Translations under genes and position numbers: made by a program
DNA from: Saccharina japonica
Taxonomy: Eukaryota; Sar; Phaeophyceae; Laminariales; Laminariaceae
Reading direction: 5' to 3'
Assembly (NCBI GenBank): GCA_008828725.1
Contig: MEHQ01000533.1
Location: 248,001 to 312,000, forward strand
DNA: 64,000 bases
Shown here: positions 58,826 to 64,000 of the stretch, one piece after another
Layout of the letters: every line of letters starts with the position of its first letter
Position numbering within the stretch: the stretch's first letter is position 1
Notes under the pieces: model-generated
Told to the model about the DNA's origin: nothing
The model's input: only the letters and a program-made list of their open reading frames with translations
Database searches by the model: none

Positions 58826-59036
58826 ATTTTACCGTACTCGTACTTATACAGCAGTACAGCAGTAGTACAGGACACCTTCGTAATAAGAAACAGGAAATCT
58901 GGTCCAGGCTGGATTTCTTGTTTGAGAGAGGATGCTTTCTACACTAATTTCAAGATAACGCCTCCTGGATTTCTTATGTTCCTCTAAAAAAACAGCCTGG
59001 CTTTCTCAACGCCCTGTTTCTTGTTGGGTGTCCTGT

Positions 59037-59115
59037 AGGCACGGACACTGGGTGTGCTGGATGTCGACGGGTAGAAAGGAAGGTTTAATGTGAAGAACAC
59101 ACACACACACACTGC
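59037..59115. repeat. 75-bp dispersed repeat, copy 1
   Basis: GGCACGGACACTGGGTGTGC, GACGGGTAGAAAGGAAGG and TTTAATGTGAAGAACACACA are found again at 60900-60976 with only a few changes. Confidence 0.9.
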
Positions 59116-60899
59116 TGTAGATGGCTTACAATTGTGGATTCGAGGGCAGATTTGGCAAACAAAAGTATTTTTTGTGCGCAACGCAAGACGAGTGTAACCC
59201 CAACTCCAAAACAAACCAGAGGTCTGCTTGGTTGGTGTGGCGTGCGGCCGTTGTGCCTGCACGGAGAGGTATACTCGCGTGCATGCTTCTCATATCCTTG
59301 CTTGAATCCTTGATTGAACGTTGAACGTACTCGTAGCATTTTCGAAATACTCCTGAAAGTTCTGCTACTGTCTATCTTGTTGCGGCATCTTCCTAAACTA
59401 TCCTAACCCGCTGTACGTTGTCCTAGCTTATCCTCTCACAGCTTACCACGGATTTATTGTGTCTTGGTTCCCTGGGAAGTCCAGCGCAGGTGGCGATGAG
59501 TGGGAGTGTGTCCATGTGTGGGGAGCAAAATAAACGGGGCTCGAATTGGTCCCCACTGCCCGTCCGACCAATCCCTTCGAACTCTACTGAAACCCATGCT
59601 CGTCGTAGTTTGTAAAAGGGGAACGAGGAAACGGGGAACCACAGGGAGCCGCTTAGGACGCCACGCAACGACACCATCAGGTATTACCTCGATCATACTC
59701 AGGACCACGCAGGGCTGCTTCTGGGCACGCGCCGAATGTCCCTATTTCATCCTAACTCACGCGATGGAATTCAAACGGTTGACTTTCGTTCGATTGCGTT
59801 TTCGAGTACAATTTTTGAGACACCGTGCCACACGATACGCCTTCTTTCCATGGAGCAGGCACACGAGTCAATCCATTTCCACGACCCCCGCAGCCGGAAT
59901 GCTCCGTGTGTCTTTCGGAGTGCACCGCCCGGAGGTCACCAGCGCTAACGATTGTGGACATGTGTACGCAGGAGGCTGTGGGCCCCGTTTGCCTGTCCTT
60001 AGAATTGGCGGTTCTTTGTTGCAAGCGTGAGCGGTCCCTTTATTAGTCCAGATCAAACGGCAGTCCGTCCCAACACCTGCTGCTTACGAACCTGGTATGT
60101 ATGATAGCAGCCATCCCCCCTTACACAGCAGTAGGTATATACAAGCGTACAATAGCCGCTGATAACTCTGTTTCCGTCTATTAGCGTTGTAGTTGATGTA
60201 CGTCGTACTGCAACCTACTGCAGCACTGCAAGATTTATCGTAAGCGTAGGGGAAATTGGCAGTTAAGAAATTTTGAGTCGCCTTTTTCACGAGAGACGCA
60301 AGAAAATCATTTTTTATACTGAAATTAGTGAAGAACACGCCCTTCCTCACATCAGAATATGGGCCGAGGTATATTAGGTACGGCCACCGGCAGGCCGTAC
60401 TGCCTATTAATAGGACTCGTACTGCCTACGATCGTACTGGCTACTGGCCCAGCATATCCGCCAAATACAACACGTACCAGGTACCGGTGCCTACGTACAG
60501 CAGTCTACAACAGTCTACGATACAGCAGTACGAAGTAGCGAAGAGTTTATCCAATTGTCGTCGCGCTCTCCGTTCGGCTGTACTGTTATTTGCTATATAC
60601 GTATATTACATCGTACGGCTTGTATGATGTGTACAGAGAGGTATTTTACAGCAGCCTGTGGGCACGTGGGCACCATGCTCTCTCTGCTATACACCGAGTC
60701 CGTCGCCAGATCATACATACGTACTCTTGTATTTTTTCTATTTTTTTTCTCTTTCATGCACCTGGATTGCTAGCAGGGTAGGTCTTGCCTGTCGTACAAA
60801 AATGGCATTGCATTGTCTGCTCTGCTTACTGCACTGAGCGTAGTATCTCTGTGTCGTAGTTTGGTGACCACAGCACTGATACCTTTTTAGGATGAAGAA

Positions 60900-60976
60900 T
60901 CGGCACGGACACTGAGTGTGCTGGATGGCGACGGGTAGAAAGGAAGGTTTAATGTGAAGAACACACACACACACTA
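60900..60976. repeat. 75-bp dispersed repeat, copy 2
   Basis: See 59037-59115; same orientation, 1.86 kb away, both ending in an AC dinucleotide run. Confidence 0.9.
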
Positions 60977-61059
60977 GTCCGGTTACTCGTTCCAGGGCCA
61001 TCGTCGGGCCATCCACTGTTCATCACGGGTCGGGTCGGGTCGGGTCGAGTAAAGAGGAT

Positions 61060-61650
61060 TTCACAGATGCTCCGAGCATACTCGATACTCTGAATATACT
61101 CGGAGTATCGCTCCTCGGAGTATTTCCGTACTCCGAGTACTGAGAGTATTAGAGTACTGGTGGCCTAAATACTCGGAGTACTTGGAGTACGAGCAGTACT
61201 GAAGCCCCAAATACTCCGAGTACTGGGAGCATGAGCGGTACTTATCCTCGAGTGCAAGCAGTACCCGGAGTACAAACATCTAAATTGCTTGGAGTACAGG
61301 CAATATTCGCAGTACCAAACCTCGAAATACTGCGAGTACACAAGTACCATTTTTTCTCTAAAATACTCTAATTATACTTCCAGGTAATGGGAGCATCTGT
61401 GAATTTTGAACTGCAATAAACACCAGTCACATGCTCCCAGAACCTGGGAGTAATGACGGCCGAGTCTTTGAAAATTATGCAAAGAAGCTCCTAATATACT
61501 TCACACTCCGACTATACTCCGAGTGTCGAGTACATTTCGTACTCCGACTACTGAGAGTATTAGAGTACTGGCGGCCTTAATACTCGGAGTACTTGGAGTA
61601 TGAGCAGTACTGAAGGCCCAAATACTGCGAGTACAAGGAGTACCTGTTGT
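61060..61650. repeat. TACTCGGAGTAC short-palindrome array
   Basis: Dozens of ATACTCCGAGTACT / ACTCGGAGTACTTGGAGTAC units. A 98-bp block (61124-61222) is repeated at 61537-61634 with about nine in ten bases kept, so the array also grew by larger duplications. A related patch lies at 62087-62240. Confidence 0.9.
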
Positions 61651-63294
61651 ATCATCGCGTCGTATACCAGGTATAGGTTAATTCGTTAATTCGTATATAG
61701 GTTGGGATCAATGAGACCTCTCTGCTGCGACCAGCCGAGACTCTCACCCGGGGTCACTACTCCCGCGTTGATTCCCCCGCAATCAACACTGCACCTCGTC
61801 GCAGAAAGTAGGTACCCCCGGTAAAATAGTAAACACCAAAAAAACAAAACAAAATGAAGTCGTTGTCGACGGTACCCTTCGTTACAACGATGGGCGGGCG
61901 GGCGGGTGGGATGGTCTGTTTTTTTTCATAACCTCTTTTCTACTTTGTCGTGCTGTTGTCGAGGTGCGCTATCGCCCGCGGAGTGGGCTTTAGCCACTCT
62001 CTTTCAACACAGCAACGAGGCTTTCCCGAACAGGGGTCCATCATGCTGGTGTCCCCTCTTTTTCTGGATTCCAGATTACCGCAGTACCGGACCCCGAAAT
62101 ACTCCGAGTATGGCAGTATCTGCAGTACAGAATATAAAAATACTCCGAGTACGAGCAGTATTCCGAAGTACATTGCGCCCAAATACTGCGAGTACACGAC
62201 GTATTTTATCTCCAAATACTCCTTGCTTTACTCCAAGGTACTTGGAGCATCTGTGGTATCTGGTACGAGGGTAGTAGTATGAATAGTACACAATGCTACT
62301 GTTAATACTATAACCTAAATACGTACTTTGTTTATATTATGTCAACTTTTTACAACATGGTGCAAGTAACTACATGCCCCACAGCAGTCGGCAGGGCGCG
62401 GTATCGGTATGGCTCAGCACTCGGCACCACTGACATACCAGTACGTAATTATTTTTACGATAGCAGCATACTTCAACGTTCACCGGCTTGTCGTCCCTCT
62501 AGCTTTATCATCAGCTCTGGCATCACCTATTTCCTGACAGGACATGTTTTTCGACACGAGCCCGTCACATAATTTCACAGGTCACAACCTTTACCGACCC
62601 TGCTCCCACTTGGCCTCCTTATCCCGCGCATCCTTATCCCACGCCGACCTGATCCCACCTGGACCTGAGCCCTCCAAACTGCCCCAGTATACGTACGTAC
62701 GCAGTACATAGTTAGCCACCGGCAGGGTCACGAAGCGCTCTGATCTAGCGCGACTTTTCGCGCCGAATTCGGGGTTTCGATCCGAACGGCTTCATCGAAA
62801 ACGGGAACAACAATAGTGTCTGACCTGTCCCAGGATCGGGTTCACGAGCACACGAGCACTGTACTCGTATGAAAGTCGTATTCGTCGCAAGGGTACATGC
62901 ACACCTTGAGTAGCAAGGTTACACATATGCTACATATGAGTACCCCCTGAGTTCCAGAGCTGTCGGACTTTGTTTCCCTCAACCAGGGCCGTTTATCGTT
63001 CGCCAGGTCGTATAGCAACCGCACCTGGTACTTAATACGCGCGATCGAAGTACCACGAGCAGGTTGCTAATTTGAGGAGGTGTCCTGCTGGGCGAGGTCC
63101 TAGCGACAGTTTCAGGTGTCCTATAATCCACTGGCTCTGTGTAGGGCCTCCGCTAAGGCCACGGGTCTGTGAGTGCGTGGAACTTGTGACCCCTGAAAGT
63201 GCGACGTGTTCATAGTACGTACGGAAGCAGGGTGCCTGGGTGTAGTGAGCACCGTTGCCGCTGGGTAGAAATACCTGGTATCGTCAAGACTTGA

Positions 63295-63560
63295 AGCACT
63301 AACCAGCACACCAGCAATAACAGCCATAACAGCATGGATAACACCCATAAGAGCAGCAGCAACACCAACAACAACGATGCCAGCAGCGGCAGCAGCAATA
63401 GCAGCAGCAACACGCCGGCAACGATAACAGCAACCAAGAACATCGACAACATCACCATCAACAAAATCTAGTACATCAAGGACAACAATAACCAATAACA
63501 ACGAAAAAACAACACTAGCAAGAGCAGCAAGAGCAGCAACAGTAGTAGTACGGACAACAA
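63295..63560. repeat. ACA/GCA-rich trinucleotide tract
   Basis: Degenerate AACAACAGC-type triplets for about 260 bp. Long minus-strand frames here are Val/Leu/Ala repeats caused by composition. Confidence 0.85.
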
Positions 63561-63569
63561 TGAGTGCTA

Positions 63570-63706
63570 TTACGGGAAGGGGCATAGTAAACACTAGTAA
63601 ATAGGACCAAATAAGACCAAATACTGTCAGTAAAAATCGGGGAAAATTCAGGTTTTTGTGTGTACCGTTGGTCCTATTCACTAGTATTTACTATGGCCTC
63701 CTTCAA
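63570..63706. mobile_element. TA-flanked MITE, copy 4
   Basis: Ends TTACGGGAAGGGGCATAGTA and TTTACTATGGCCTCCTTCAA with TA at 63568-63569 and 63707-63708. A 10-bp internal duplication (AGGACCAAATAAGACCAAAT) is present. Confidence 0.85.
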
Positions 63707-63711
63707 TACTA

Positions 63712-63825
63712 TTACGGGGGACCATAGTAAATAGGACCTATGGTATGCATAAAAACCTATATAACCTATATATTTACCTATTTTTAGTCACATTATATGG
63801 CCCTATTTACTATGGCCTCCCGTAA
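63712..63825. mobile_element. TA-flanked MITE, copy 5 (five bases from copy 4)
   Basis: Ends TTACGGGGGACCATAGTAAA and TTTACTATGGCCTCCCGTAA, TA at 63710-63711 and 63826-63827. It adjoins copy 4, as if the family re-targets its own flank. Confidence 0.88.
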
Positions 63826-64000
63826 TACTAGCAAATCCATGTAACCAACTTAACCAACTACGGCAACAACACCAATACTGACAACTGACAGCAACAGTTG
63901 AAAAGCAGTGACAACAATATCAATGGCATCGTGAAACGAAGACCTGGTATGTTTTATGTTTGTTTCGTTCACCTTCAACTTGTCCCTCTGTTTGTCCTGT

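Noticed and set aside
58512-58865. PolyLeu, polyCys and polyAla frames across the CTG tract
   Set aside because: All three readings are produced by one triplet repeat; the flanks show no exon structure.
63121-63681. 186-codon minus-strand frame rich in Val, Leu and Ala
   Set aside because: It is the reverse reading of the ACA/GCA triplet tract and runs into a MITE.

Overview
The window is nuclear DNA of an intron-rich eukaryote. There are no dense operons and no ribosome-binding-site spacing. Coding signal occurs as short exons of 17 to 210 nt, separated by roughly 0.3 to 2 kb introns with GTGAG-type donors and pyrimidine-rich AG acceptors. The rest is tandem repeats, terminal-inverted-repeat (TIR) elements and LINE debris. 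The exact organism cannot be named from the sequence; a protist or alga with a large repeat-rich genome is my best guess, held weakly.

The one gene I can reconstruct with confidence is on the minus strand, from about 28.76 kb down to about 9.2 kb. Twenty exons, all but one with ordinary GT/AG borders at compatible phases, form a single open frame of 710 residues. The protein has a probable signal peptide and matches, motif by motif and in order, the Agd3 family of secreted exopolysaccharide deacetylases (CAZy CE18 with an N-terminal CBM87-type region, described from Aspergillus fumigatus). The metal-site motifs are present: V-D-D in exon 11 and S-H-T-x-T-H in exon 13. The C-terminus may continue into one or two further exons near 7.9 and 7.5 kb. 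Several introns of this gene carry decayed tandem copies of the adjoining exon edge, an unusual pattern.

Layout: 0 to 9 kb holds degenerate tandem repeats and a 550-bp palindrome flanked by TTAA. 9 to 28.8 kb is the Agd3-like gene with satellites and small TIR elements in its introns. 28.8 to 31.1 kb, upstream of its start, holds six to nine copies of a dispersed motif with core GGGGAGACTCT. 31.5 to 33 kb has coding-like patches that I cannot name. 34.1 to 44.8 kb is dominated by a 2,569-bp unit present three times (two head-to-tail, one inverted), each ending in a LINE 3' end with a poly-C tract. A CCAAT-box-bearing GC-rich repeat array lies between copies two and three. 45 to 48 kb has palindromic repeats and a broken coiled-coil-like coding fragment. 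49 to 53 kb contains a series of plus-strand coding-like exons, possibly a secreted-protein gene of unknown function. 55.3 to 57.9 kb has two TIR elements with 3-bp TAA target duplications. 58 to 64 kb has CTG, TACTCGGAGTA and other simple arrays, and two more TA-flanked MITEs.

I recognised no rRNA or tRNA gene and no CRISPR array. All family assignments rest on reading motifs by eye; no database search was possible.
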